Shown here one piece after another: positions 1-7,271 of a stretch of 35,472 bases of DNA. The stretch is from Bradyrhizobium canariense. Lineage in GTDB: Bacteria; Pseudomonadota; Alphaproteobacteria; Rhizobiales; Xanthobacteraceae. The translations under genes and the position numbers were made by a program. Position 1 is the first letter of the stretch. Each line of letters begins with the position of its first letter. The notes below the pieces were generated by a model. It worked only from the letters and a program-made list of their open reading frames with translations. It had not been told where the DNA came from and did not search any database. The DNA is taken from the NCBI RefSeq assembly GCF_019402665.1, contig NZ_VSST01000099.1, positions 1 to 35,472 of the forward strand, in the 5' to 3' direction.

Positions 1-17
1 TCTGTCCGGTCTAAACA

Positions 18-95
18 CTTGACCGGGCGATCCAGTACTCTGGGACGGCGCGGCTAGAACCGAAAAGCCGCGGCGTACTGGATGCCCCGGTCAAG
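18..95. repeat. imperfect inverted repeat ahead of malonyl-CoA decarboxylase
   Basis: The arms at about 18-38 and 75-95 are near-complementary: a 'ttgaccggg...ccagtac' half faces a 'gtactgg...ccggtcaag' half, followed by 'ccggggcatgac'. It resembles dispersed intergenic palindromes of this genus. No coding potential is seen in bases 1-237 outside it. Whether it is a remnant of a larger element cannot be told because the window starts here. Confidence 0.5.
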
Positions 96-237
96 CCGGG
101 GCATGACAGCTTTCTTTGGGTTTTCGAACCGCCCGCCCCCGCTAAACTTGCCAAAATCCCCCGCTTGATTGTGATCGGCTTCCGCCCAAATCCCGTGTAA
201 GATTCCCGCACCGCACAAACCTGACACGAAAGCCCCG

Positions 238-1590
238 ATGGCCAACGCTTTCTTCTCCGACCTGCTCACCACCATCTCCGAGCGTGGCCGCACGCTGCTT
301 CGCCGCGGGGATTCTGCCGACACCAAGCCGGACGCCGATGGATTGATCGAGCTCTGCGGCGCGCTGCTGTCGGGTCGGGGCGAAGCGTCGGGCACCGCCA
401 TGGCGCGTGAGGTGCTCGACATCTACCAGGACCTGGATGCGGCGGGACGTCGCGCCTTTTTCGAAGCACTGGTGCGCGATTTCGGTCCGGATCGGGAACG
501 CCTGTCCAAGGCGATCGAGACATGGCGCGCCAAGCCGGCCGACGAGGATGCCAGCGCCTTGCACTTCGCCTCCGAGCCGCGCCGTCAGGAGCTGATCCGC
601 CGCCTCAACCGCGCGCCCGGCGGCACCGGCGATCTCGTCAAGATGCGCGCCGACCTGCTCGACATGATGAACGGGCACGCCGATCTCGCCGCACTCGATC
701 GCGACGTTTCGCATCTTCTCTCGTCATGGTTCAACAGGGGGTTTCTCGTGCTGCGCAGGATCGACTGGTCGACCCCGGCCAACATCCTCGAAAAGATCAT
801 CCGTTATGAAGCCGTACACGAGATCAGCGACTGGGACGATCTGCGCCGCCGCATCGATCCGGTCGACCGTCGCTGCTACGCCTTCTTCCATCCCGCGATG
901 GTCGACGAGCCCCTGATCTTCGTCGAGGTGGCGCTGACGGAGACGATCCCCGGCGCGATCGCGCCGCTGCTCGCGGTCGACCGCCCCTCCGTCCCGATCG
1001 AGCGCGCCCGCACCGCCGTGTTCTACTCGATCTCCAACACCCAGCGCGGTCTCGGCGGCATCTCTTTCGGCAGCTTCCTGATCAAGCAGGTGGTGGAGGA
1101 GCTGCGCCGCGAATTGCCCAAGCTCGACAATTTCGTGACGCTGTCGCCGGTGCCGGGCTTCATGCCATGGGTGAAGCAGGACAAGGATTTGCCGCTGTCG
1201 GACGAGGACCGCGAGATCCTGAAGCGCCTCGACGATCCCAAATGGTTCGAGAACCCCGAGACCACGACACTGCTACGTGGCGTGATCGAACCCCTTGCGG
1301 CGCACTACTTCCTCAAGGCACGCACGCCGAAAGGCAAGCTGATCGATTCCGTCGCGCGCTTCCATCTCGGCAACGGCGCCCGCCTCGAGCGCATCAATTG
1401 GTTAGGCGATCTCTCGCCCAAGGGCGTGCGCGAGTCCGCCGGCGTGATGGTCAACTATCTCTACCGCCTCGACGACATCGAGAAGAACCACGAAGCTTAT
1501 GCGAATGACGGCGAGGTGGTGGCCTCGAGCGCGGTGAAGAAGCTGCTGAAGGGCGAAGGGCGGCGGCTGCTGGACATGCGGCTGTCGTAG
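238..1590 (+). CDS. malonyl-CoA decarboxylase
   Basis: A 450-residue protein of the malonyl-CoA decarboxylase family (MatA/MLYCD), which converts malonyl-CoA to acetyl-CoA and CO2. The conserved C-terminal catalytic region is clear: 'SISNTQRGLGGISFG' near 265-280, 'LSPVPGF' with Ser303, and 'FHLGNGA' with His376 followed by 'RINWLGDLSP' and 'VMVNYLYRL'. Ser303 and His376 correspond to the catalytic Ser and His proposed for the family. The helical N-terminal domain occupies roughly residues 1-160. In rhizobia this enzyme usually sits with matB (malonyl-CoA synthetase) and matC (malonate carrier); neither is visible here, though upstream genes are cut off. ATG 238 has only a weak ribosome site. 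Function is confident; the operon context is not. Confidence 0.93.
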   Translation: MANAFFSDLLTTISERGRTLLRRGDSADTKPDADGLIELCGALLSGRGEASGTAMAREVLDIYQDLDAAGRRAFFEALVRDFGPDRERLSKAIETWRAKPADEDASALHFASEPRRQELIRRLNRAPGGTGDLVKMRADLLDMMNGHADLAALDRDVSHLLSSWFNRGFLVLRRIDWSTPANILEKIIRYEAVHEISDWDDLRRRIDPVDRRCYAFFHPAMVDEPLIFVEVALTETIPGAIAPLLAVDRPSVPIERARTAVFYSISNTQRGLGGISFGSFLIKQVVEELRRELPKLDNFVTLSPVPGFMPWVKQDKDLPLSDEDREILKRLDDPKWFENPETTTLLRGVIEPLAAHYFLKARTPKGKLIDSVARFHLGNGARLERINWLGDLSPKGVRESAGVMVNYLYRLDDIEKNHEAYANDGEVVASSAVKKLLKGEGRRLLDMRLS

Positions 1591-1651
1591 CGACATTCGG
1601 CTCACGGCACATCGTCAAGGCGAACCCAGCCGACGACGCTCTCTCCGCCGA

Positions 1652-1735
1652 CATTGCGAGGAGCTCTGCGACGAAGCAATCCAGACTGCCTCCGCGGAAA
1701 GATTCTGGATTGTTTCGCTGCGCTCGCAATGACGG
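1652..1735. repeat. palindromic intergenic repeat, family A, copy 1
   Basis: An element of about 84 bases, starting 'cattgcgag' and ending 'ctcgcaatgacgg', with internal 'gaagcaatccag' and 'ctggattg' arms, so it can fold as one long hairpin. Copies are at 1817-1905 and 5534-5617, and a half copy is near 3131-3153. It lies downstream of the malonyl-CoA decarboxylase gene. Confidence 0.85.
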
Positions 1736-1816
1736 AGATTGTGGCGACACCTCGCGCAATCCCAGCAATTCGCCCGCAGCAGCCGAAGCGCCCGTCGAAG
1801 CGCTCCCCTCTCGCCA

Positions 1817-1905
1817 CCGTCATTGCGAGGAGCCCTTGCGACGAAGCAATCCAGACTGCTCCCGTGGAAACACTCTGGATTGCTTCGCTGCGCTCGCAAT
1901 GACGG
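1817..1905. repeat. palindromic intergenic repeat, family A, copy 2
   Basis: A second copy of the same element in the same spacer, with the outer inverted ends 'ccgtcattgcgag' and 'ctcgcaatgacgg' perfectly complementary. The 351-base gap 1591-1941 between two convergent genes (malonyl-CoA decarboxylase and tartrate dehydratase) holds these two copies and no credible gene; the pair may terminate transcription from both sides. Confidence 0.87.
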
Positions 1906-1941
1906 AGTGTGTGGCGCGGCCGTCGCGCCCCTCGCGTTGCG

Positions 1942-3111
1942 CTACTCCGCCAGCGCCTTCATCTCCTTGTAGAGATCCGATTTGCCTTCGAAGCCGATGC
2001 CCGGGAGATCGGGCATGGTGATGTGGCCGTTCTCGACGCGGACGCCGTCGGGGAAGCCGCCGTAGGGCTGGAACAAATCGGGGTAGCTCTCGTTGCCGCC
2101 GAGGCCTAAGCCGGCTGCGATGTTGAGCGACATCTGGTGACCGCCGTGCGGGATGCAGCGGCTCGGCGACCAGCCATGGGTTTTCAACACTTCAAGGGTG
2201 CGCTGGTATTCGCATAGGCCGTAGGACAGCGCGCAATCGAATTGCAGCCAGTCGCGGTCCGGGCGCATGCCGCCGTAGCGGATCAAATTGCGGGCGTCCT
2301 GGTGACTGAACAGGTTTTCGCCGGTCGCCATCGGTCCCGGATAGAATTCGGCGAGGGCTGCCTGCAGCGCGTAGTCGAGGGGGTCGCCGACTTCCTCGTA
2401 CCAGAACAAGGGATAATCCCGCAGCATCTTGGCGTAGGCGATTCCGGTCTCGAGATCGAAGCGGCCGTTGGCATCGACGGCGAGCTGCGCGTCGTTGCCG
2501 ATCTCTTTCAGCACCGCCTCGATGCGGGTGCGATCGTCCTCGATATCGGCGCCGCCGATCTTCATCTTCACGACGTTGTAGCCGCGATCGAGATAGCCGC
2601 GCATCTCGCCGCGCAGCATCGAGAGGTCCTTGCCCGGATAATAATAGCCGCCGGCGGCGTAGACGAACACGCGCGGATTGGCTTTGACGCCGTGACGCTC
2701 AGCCAGCAGGCGGAAAAGCGGTTTCCCTGCGATCTTCGCCACGGCATCCCACACCGCCATGTCGATGGTGCCGACCGCGACGGAGCGCTCGCCGTGGCCG
2801 CCCGGCTTCTCGTTGGTCATCATCGCACCCCAGACCTTGTCGGGGTCGAGATTGTCGCCGGCCGCATTCAGCAGCGATTTCGGATCGGCCTCCAGGATGC
2901 GCGAGGCAAAGCGCTCGCGGATCAGGCCGCCCTGCCCGTAGCGGCCGTTGGAGTTGAAGCCGTAGCCGACGACGCGCTTGCCGTCGCGCACGACGTCGGT
3001 GACGACCGCAACCAGGCTCGTCGTCATCTTGGTGAAATCGATATAGGCGTTGCGGATCGGCGAAGAGATCGGTTTCGTGATCTCGCGGACGTCGACGATG
3101 CGGACGGACAT
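1942..3111 (-). CDS. tarD: D(-)-tartrate dehydratase (enolase superfamily)
   Basis: A 389-residue enolase-superfamily protein of the mandelate racemase subgroup. It dehydrates D-tartrate to oxaloacetate in the cytoplasm using Mg2+. Visible catalytic positions: Lys182 and Lys184 in 'VKMKIGG', metal ligands Asp213 ('VDANG'), Glu239 ('WYEEVG') and Glu265 ('TGEN'), and the acid/base His322 ('PHGGHQ'). Lys184 and His322 carry the same numbers as the catalytic pair of the characterised Bradyrhizobium D-tartrate dehydratase, which supports isofunction rather than mere superfamily membership. The start at 3111 has an AAAGG about 8 bases upstream. It is transcribed away from the amidase-gpx-DUF3297 group and separated from it by a repeat, so it may have its own promoter. 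Confidence 0.9.
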   Translation of the reverse strand: MSVRIVDVREITKPISSPIRNAYIDFTKMTTSLVAVVTDVVRDGKRVVGYGFNSNGRYGQGGLIRERFASRILEADPKSLLNAAGDNLDPDKVWGAMMTNEKPGGHGERSVAVGTIDMAVWDAVAKIAGKPLFRLLAERHGVKANPRVFVYAAGGYYYPGKDLSMLRGEMRGYLDRGYNVVKMKIGGADIEDDRTRIEAVLKEIGNDAQLAVDANGRFDLETGIAYAKMLRDYPLFWYEEVGDPLDYALQAALAEFYPGPMATGENLFSHQDARNLIRYGGMRPDRDWLQFDCALSYGLCEYQRTLEVLKTHGWSPSRCIPHGGHQMSLNIAAGLGLGGNESYPDLFQPYGGFPDGVRVENGHITMPDLPGIGFEGKSDLYKEMKALAE

Positions 3112-3159
3112 GGGTTTGGCCTTTCACTTTCGTCATTGCGAACGAAGCTATCCGGCAGA

Positions 3160-3262
3160 CCCTCACCCTGAGGAGCCTGCGAAGCAGGCGTCTCGAAGGG
3201 CGAGGCCACTGGCCGGGCCTTCATCCTTCGAGACGCGCGTTCCGCGCTCCTCAGGATGAGGG
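3160..3262. repeat. palindromic intergenic repeat, family B, copy 1
   Basis: An inverted element with 'ccctcaccctgaggagc ... cgtctcgaagg' on the left and 'ccttcatccttcgagacgcg ... gctcctcaggatgagg' on the right. A second copy is at 10559-10674. A half of the family A repeat ('cgtcattgcg', 3131-3153) directly abuts it. Together they fill most of the 187-base gap between the tartrate dehydratase and DUF3297 genes. Confidence 0.85.
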
Positions 3263-3298
3263 ACTAAGAGTTGAGCTCGCTCCTCGCAGTGCCAGTAC

Positions 3299-3556
3299 TT
3301 ACTTCTTATCCCTGAAATACGGCTCGACCGGGCCGTGCACCTTGATCGTCAGCGGATTGCCGTGGCGGTCCTTGGCGTTGCCGGCGGTGACGCGGACCCA
3401 GCCTTCGCTGATGCAGTACTCCTCGACATTGGTCTTCTCGACGCCCTTGAAGCGGATGCCGACGTCGCGCGCCAAAATGTCCGCGTTGTAATAGGGGCTG
3501 CTCGGATCGACCGAGAGGCGGTCCGGAAATTCGTCGCTCATGATTGTCTCGCTCAT
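3299..3556 (-). CDS. DUF3297 family small protein
   Basis: A protein of 85 residues from the ATG at 3556, or 80 residues from a second in-frame ATG at 3541 ('MSDEFPDRLS'). It is recognised as a DUF3297-type protein from 'DRLSVDPSSPYYN', 'DVGIRFKG' and the C-terminal 'HGPVEPYF'. Function is unknown; it is small, soluble and acidic-to-neutral with no membrane segment or signal peptide. The ATG at 3556 overlaps the glutathione peroxidase stop (ATGA), suggesting translational coupling; neither start has a strong ribosome site, and 3541 is a fair alternative. The coupling to gpx suggests a shared operon but does not reveal a role. Confidence 0.78.
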   Translation of the reverse strand: MSETIMSDEFPDRLSVDPSSPYYNADILARDVGIRFKGVEKTNVEEYCISEGWVRVTAGNAKDRHGNPLTIKVHGPVEPYFRDKK

Positions 3557-4029
3557 AACAGGGTCTCGATTTGCTGCCGTAATCCTTCGGGCCGCGCGGT
3601 CGGCGCATAGCGCGAAACCACCTTGCCGGCGCGATCCACCAGGAATTTGGTGAAATTCCATTTGATGGAGGCGCCCAGCAGGCCGGATTGCTGGCGTTTC
3701 AGGTACTTATACAACGGATGCGCATTGCTGCCGTTGACGTCGATCTTCTCGAACAGGGGAAAGGTGACGTCGTAGTTGGTCGAGCAGAACGCCTGGATCT
3801 CGCTCGCCGGCCCAGGCTCCTGCGCACCGAACTGGTTGCAGGGAAAGCCGAGCACCGAGAAGCCGCGCGGATTGAGATCGCGATGCAGATCCTCCAGCCC
3901 GCGATATTGCGGCGTGAAGCCGCATTTGCTCGCGGTGTTGACGATCAGCAGCACCTGCCCCTCGAAGCGGCGCATGGGCACTTCTTCGCCGAGAAGCGAG
4001 TTGGCCTTGAAGTCGTAGATCACGGACAT
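3553..4029 (-). CDS. glutathione peroxidase / thioredoxin-type peroxidase
   Basis: A 158-residue thiol peroxidase of the GPx family that reduces hydroperoxides in the cytoplasm. The peroxidatic cysteine is Cys36 in 'NTASKCGFTPQY' (Cys rather than selenocysteine). Gln70 ('GFPCNQFGAQEPG') and Trp/Asn in 'IKWNFTKFLV' complete the usual catalytic set. Cys64 and Cys82 are further cysteines; Cys82 lies where the resolving cysteine of thioredoxin-dependent non-vertebrate GPx enzymes is found, so thioredoxin is a more likely reductant than glutathione (inference). Full length for the family. It starts 2 bases after the amidase stop and overlaps the next gene, so the three genes are probably one transcript. 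Confidence 0.92.
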   Translation of the reverse strand: MSVIYDFKANSLLGEEVPMRRFEGQVLLIVNTASKCGFTPQYRGLEDLHRDLNPRGFSVLGFPCNQFGAQEPGPASEIQAFCSTNYDVTFPLFEKIDVNGSNAHPLYKYLKRQQSGLLGASIKWNFTKFLVDRAGKVVSRYAPTARPEGLRQQIETLL

Positions 4030-4031
4030 CG

Positions 4032-5432
4032 CTAACCCACGGGATCGATTGGCGACGGCGGCACGCCGCCCGCCTCGATCGCCTCGCCTGCGAGCAGACA
4101 GAGATCCTCGCGATAGCGGCCGGACACGATGTGCACGCCGACCGGCGCCTTGCCGACGAGGCCGGTGGAGACCACGAGGCCCGGCAGGCCCATGAAGGGA
4201 GTGGCGATCTGCGGCAGTTGCGCTTCCCAGACCCGCTTAAAGGATTCCTCGTCCTTGCGGTCGAGATGATCCGGGAACGGCAGCTCGCCGGAGACCGGTG
4301 TCAGCAGCACGGCATAGGTCTCGAAGAACAGCATCCAGTCACGGGTCAGCGTGGCGCGGCGGGTCAATGCCTTGGCGTAATTCGCCTGGTCCATCGGCGT
4401 GACCCTGGCGCGGTTGCCGCGCAGGCACGCCAGCGCGCCGGGATCACCCTCACGCTCGGCCATCTCGAGCTGCGCCTCATAGCCGTCGCCGAGCCAGAGC
4501 TTGATCTGCCACTCGACCGCTTCGCGCATCGGCGGCGTGTTCTCGATCACATCGACCGTCCAGCCCGCACGCTCCAGGCGCTTGCCGGCATCGGTCACGG
4601 CTGCCTTCACCTCCGGTGTGGTCGCAAGGCCGTCCGGATTGAGACACAGCGCGGCGCGCTTCGGCCGCGCGGGGCCTTCCAGCGGCGCGGGCACGAACCA
4701 GGGATCGCGGATGTCGCGGGCCGACATGGCCGCGAGCGAAATCCTGATGTCGTTGACGGTGCGCGCCAGCGGCCCCGACACCGCCATGATCTGCGGCCCG
4801 ATCGGACGCTCCGGCAGGGCCGGATTGAAGGCGGGGATGCGGCCGAGCGTCGGGCGCAGGCCATGCACGCCGCAGGCATAGGCGGGATAGCGGATCGAGC
4901 CCGCAATGTCGGTGCCATGGGCGATATGGCCGATGCCGGCCGCGACCGCCGAACCGGCGCCGCCGGACGAGCCGCCCGGCGTGAGCGAGGCATCGCGGGG
5001 GTTCTTGGTGTCGCCGTGGACCAGATTGGTGGTGAACCAGCGATAGGAGAAGGCCGGGCAATTGGTGCGCCCAAGCAGAACGGCGCCGGCTTTGCGGAAA
5101 TTGGCGACCACCGGATTGTCCTCGCGCGCGATCAGGTCGCGCTGGAGCTTGAGGCCGTTGGTGGTGGCAAAGCCCTCCTGGTCGACATTGGCCTTGATGG
5201 TGACGGGCACGCCGGCGAGCGGGCCTGGGTCCTCGCCCCTGGCGATGGCGGCATCGACGGCGTCGGCCTGCTTGAGCACGTCCTCGGGCCGGTGGTCGAT
5301 CACGGCGTTGAGCTGGGGATTGACGGCGTCGAGCCGGGCGAGGCCGGCCTGCGCGGCCTCCCTGGCGGAGACCTTTTTGGTTTTGACGAGGGTGGCGAGG
5401 TCGGCGGCCGACAGGCGCCAGAGATCTTGCAT
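4032..5432 (-). CDS. amidase (amidase signature family)
   Basis: A 466-residue amidase signature hydrolase. The Ser-cisSer-Lys triad is visible: Lys80 in 'GVPVTIKAN', the cis-Ser within 'TPGGSSGGAG' (Ser155/156), and nucleophile Ser179 in 'GTDIAGSIRYPA'. The C-terminal 'FMGLPGLVVSTGL...PVGVHIVSGRY' is typical of the family. The sequence does not fix the substrate: no GatB or GatC partner is near, and the length and context argue for a catabolic or detoxifying amidase rather than GatA of tRNA amidotransferase. No signal peptide, so it is cytoplasmic. First gene of the tight amidase-gpx-DUF3297 group on the minus strand; its upstream spacer holds a family A repeat. Confidence 0.88.
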   Translation of the reverse strand: MQDLWRLSAADLATLVKTKKVSAREAAQAGLARLDAVNPQLNAVIDHRPEDVLKQADAVDAAIARGEDPGPLAGVPVTIKANVDQEGFATTNGLKLQRDLIAREDNPVVANFRKAGAVLLGRTNCPAFSYRWFTTNLVHGDTKNPRDASLTPGGSSGGAGSAVAAGIGHIAHGTDIAGSIRYPAYACGVHGLRPTLGRIPAFNPALPERPIGPQIMAVSGPLARTVNDIRISLAAMSARDIRDPWFVPAPLEGPARPKRAALCLNPDGLATTPEVKAAVTDAGKRLERAGWTVDVIENTPPMREAVEWQIKLWLGDGYEAQLEMAEREGDPGALACLRGNRARVTPMDQANYAKALTRRATLTRDWMLFFETYAVLLTPVSGELPFPDHLDRKDEESFKRVWEAQLPQIATPFMGLPGLVVSTGLVGKAPVGVHIVSGRYREDLCLLAGEAIEAGGVPPSPIDPVG

Positions 5433-5533
5433 GGCTTGCTCCGTTTAACCGGCGTCTTTTAGCCCCGGGAACGCGGCAAAGCCATGCGGATTTCGCAGGG
5501 GCGAAGGGCGAGAGCCGGGTGACGCCTCATTCG

Positions 5534-5617
5534 CCGTCATTGCGAGCGAAGCGAAGCAATCCAGAGTGCCTCCGCGGAAGCAGTCTGGATTGCTTCAAGG
5601 GCTCCTCGCAATGACGG
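5534..5617. repeat. palindromic intergenic repeat, family A, copy 3
   Basis: Ends 'ccgtcattgcgag' and 'ctcgcaatgacgg' are perfectly complementary; the internal 'gaagcaatccagagtgcctccgc' stretch matches the copies at 1652 and 1817. It lies between the DUF6894 gene and the amidase, both on the minus strand, where it could attenuate read-through. Confidence 0.87.
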
Positions 5618-5635
5618 GGAAAGAGCGGCGGACCA

Positions 5636-5893
5636 CTAATGCCGGGTGGCAGACTGGTCCGGGATGTCCAGCAATGCCTCGGTGAAGGGGAATTCGAGCA
5701 CGATCTCGCCTTCGCGGTCGGTAACTTCGATCACGGCCTCAAGCAGGGCCGGCTGGGTGCCTTCCGATCTCAGCACCTCCAGAATCATCTGGCGGGCAAC
5801 CTCCCAGGCACGGTCGGGATTGCGCAGATCCTCTCCCTCAGGATCCACGATCAGTTCGTTGCCGATACGCGTGTTGAAGAAATATCTGGGCAT
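5636..5893 (-). CDS. DUF6894-type small protein
   Basis: An 85-residue protein starting 'MPRYFFNTR' and continuing 'GNELIVDPEGEDLRNPDRAW', the pattern of the small rhizobial proteins grouped as DUF6894. The start at 5893 is chosen because the family begins at this Met-Pro-Arg-Tyr-Phe-Phe; the frame extends upstream to a GTG at 5947, adding 18 residues of unlike composition. Function unknown. It has no membrane segment or signal peptide and is acidic. These proteins often occur in many copies per genome. It stands alone, divergent from the pqq operon. Confidence 0.75.
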   Translation of the reverse strand: MPRYFFNTRIGNELIVDPEGEDLRNPDRAWEVARQMILEVLRSEGTQPALLEAVIEVTDREGEIVLEFPFTEALLDIPDQSATRH

Positions 5894-6106
5894 CACGAAG
5901 TTCCAGTTGGGTCGCCTGTACCGGATTGAAAGCTGCACTGCACTCACAACTGCTTTATCAGGACAGGGTTCGCGACCGAATGCGCCGAGCGCAGGGCCGC
6001 ATCACCAGAAAGTACTGTTCCCCACGCTTTTTTCGCGGCGCAATATGCCCGTCCTCGGGAAAATTTCACTGGCGAACTTTTGTGCTCGCAGTAACTTAGC
6101 CCCGGG

Positions 6107-6118
6107 CGGATACGTCCG
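6107..6118. promoter_or_regulatory. short inverted repeat upstream of pqqA
   Basis: CGGA-TACG-TCCG lies 25 bases before the pqqA start. It could be part of an operator or a leader hairpin for the pqq operon. No convincing -35/-10 pair was found in 5894-6142. Low confidence because a 4-base stem occurs readily by chance in GC-rich DNA. Confidence 0.2.
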
Positions 6119-6142
6119 AAATCTCGAAAATGGAGAGCCGAA

Positions 6143-6223
6143 ATGGCCTGGAAAGCCCCGAAGATCGTCGAAGTGCCCTGTGGCATGGAAATCAACATGT
6201 ATGTGAGCGCTACCCGCAAGTAA
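6143..6223 (+). CDS. pqqA: PQQ precursor peptide PqqA
   Basis: A 26-codon gene encoding the ribosomal precursor of pyrroloquinoline quinone. The peptide begins MAWKAPKIVEVPCG and continues MEINMYVSATRK. The Glu-X3-Tyr pair that is cross-linked and excised to form PQQ is Glu16 and Tyr20, exactly where expected. A good ribosome site, GGAGAG at 6132-6137, is 5 bases from the ATG. An upstream ATG at 6130 is in another frame and is not the start. It precedes pqqB by 118 bases and is certainly the first gene of the pqq operon. Confidence 0.96.
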   Translation: MAWKAPKIVEVPCGMEINMYVSATRK

Positions 6224-6341
6224 GCGGTTGGTGAGTTCGCGTTCTGCGCAGGTGGATCTTTCGGTCACGATGCATGTCCGGAAGACAGGATTTGTGTTGG
6301 CGTGAGGTCCACCTCGCGACATTGCCTCCAGGAGACGGATC

Positions 6342-7271
6342 ATGCTTCGCGTCGTCGTCCTGGGCTCCGCAGCCGGCGGCGGAGTGCCGCAATGGAATTG
6401 CGGCTGCGAGGGCTGCCGGACGGCCCGTGATAACGGCCAAGAGCTGCAACGGACCCAAGCCTCGGTCGCCTTCACTGGCGACGGCGAGCACTGGTTCTTG
6501 ATCAACGCCTCCCCCGACCTCCGCCAGCAATTGAATGCGACGCCACAGCTGCATCCGAAGGCAGGCGCGCTGCGCCATACGCCGATCGCAGGCGTGATCC
6601 TGACCAACAGCGAAGTGGACGCGGTGGCAGGCCTGCTGTCGATGCGCGAGGGCTCGCCCTTCACGGTCTATGCGCATGAGAAGGTGCTGGCGATCCTGAA
6701 GGCCAACAGCATCTTCAACGTGCTGAACGAGAAGAACGTGCAGCGCCAGCCGGTCGGCATCAACGAGCCGTTCGAGCCGCGGCTGCCGGACGGGGCGCGC
6801 TCAGGACTTGAGGTGCTGCCCTTCGCCGTTTCGGGCAAATCGGCCTGGTACCTGGAAGGCAAGGCGCATCCGGGCGGCGACACCGGCGAGGGCGATACGC
6901 TGGGGCTGAAGATCACCGACAAAGCGACCGGCAAATGCTTCTACTTCATCGCCGCCTGCGCCGAGGTCACCGACGCGCTCAAGGCCGAGATCGACGGCGC
7001 TGCGCTGGTGTTCTTCGACGGCACGGTGTGGCAGGACGACGAGATGATCAAGGCTGGGCTTAGCCACAAGACCGGCAAGAGCATGGGCCATGTCGCGATG
7101 TCCGGCGACCACGGCGCCATCGCGCGGCTCGCCGACCTCACACTCGACAGGAAGATATTTCTGCATATCAATAACTCGAACCCGGCGCTGCTGCCCGCTT
7201 CCCCCGAGCGCAAGGCCGCTGAAGCGGCGGGCTGGCAGATACCCGCCGACGGAACGGAGATCGTGCTGTGA
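6342..7271 (+). CDS. pqqB: PQQ biosynthesis protein PqqB
   Basis: A 309-residue metallo-beta-lactamase-fold protein of PQQ biosynthesis; PqqB proteins have been reported to hydroxylate the tyrosine of the excised Glu-Tyr intermediate. Recognised from the N-terminal 'LGSAAGGGVPQWNC', then 'RTQASVAF', 'LINASPDLRQQL', 'FFDGTVWQDDEM', 'KTGKSMGHVAMSG' and 'LHINNSNP'. The metal-motif region reads 'ILTNSEVDAVAGLL'; many PqqB proteins have Asp-His here, so the Ala after the Asp is notable (see findings). Cys20, Cys22 and Cys25 ('NCGCEGC') form the usual N-terminal zinc site. A GGAG lies 7 bases before the ATG. Its stop overlaps the pqqC GTG start. Confidence 0.95.
   Translation: MLRVVVLGSAAGGGVPQWNCGCEGCRTARDNGQELQRTQASVAFTGDGEHWFLINASPDLRQQLNATPQLHPKAGALRHTPIAGVILTNSEVDAVAGLLSMREGSPFTVYAHEKVLAILKANSIFNVLNEKNVQRQPVGINEPFEPRLPDGARSGLEVLPFAVSGKSAWYLEGKAHPGGDTGEGDTLGLKITDKATGKCFYFIAACAEVTDALKAEIDGAALVFFDGTVWQDDEMIKAGLSHKTGKSMGHVAMSGDHGAIARLADLTLDRKIFLHINNSNPALLPASPERKAAEAAGWQIPADGTEIVL

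Noticed and set aside
1591..1941. Possible CRISPR array because of similar repeats at 1652 and 1817
   Set aside because: Only two copies, each about 85 bases and internally palindromic, with a single unique spacer; further copies lie kilobases away.
1942..3171. Long open frame on the plus strand (2242-3171) opposite the tartrate dehydratase
   Set aside because: It is an antisense shadow of a well-supported gene; its translation is Ala/Val/Asp-rich with no family motif.
4032..5432. Amidase as GatA of the tRNA amidotransferase
   Set aside because: No gatB or gatC neighbour, and the gene is grouped with a peroxidase; the general amidase call is safer.
4131..5462. 443-codon open frame antisense to the amidase
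   Set aside because: High-GC shadow frame with Arg/Gly/Asp-rich product; the minus strand has a complete amidase triad.
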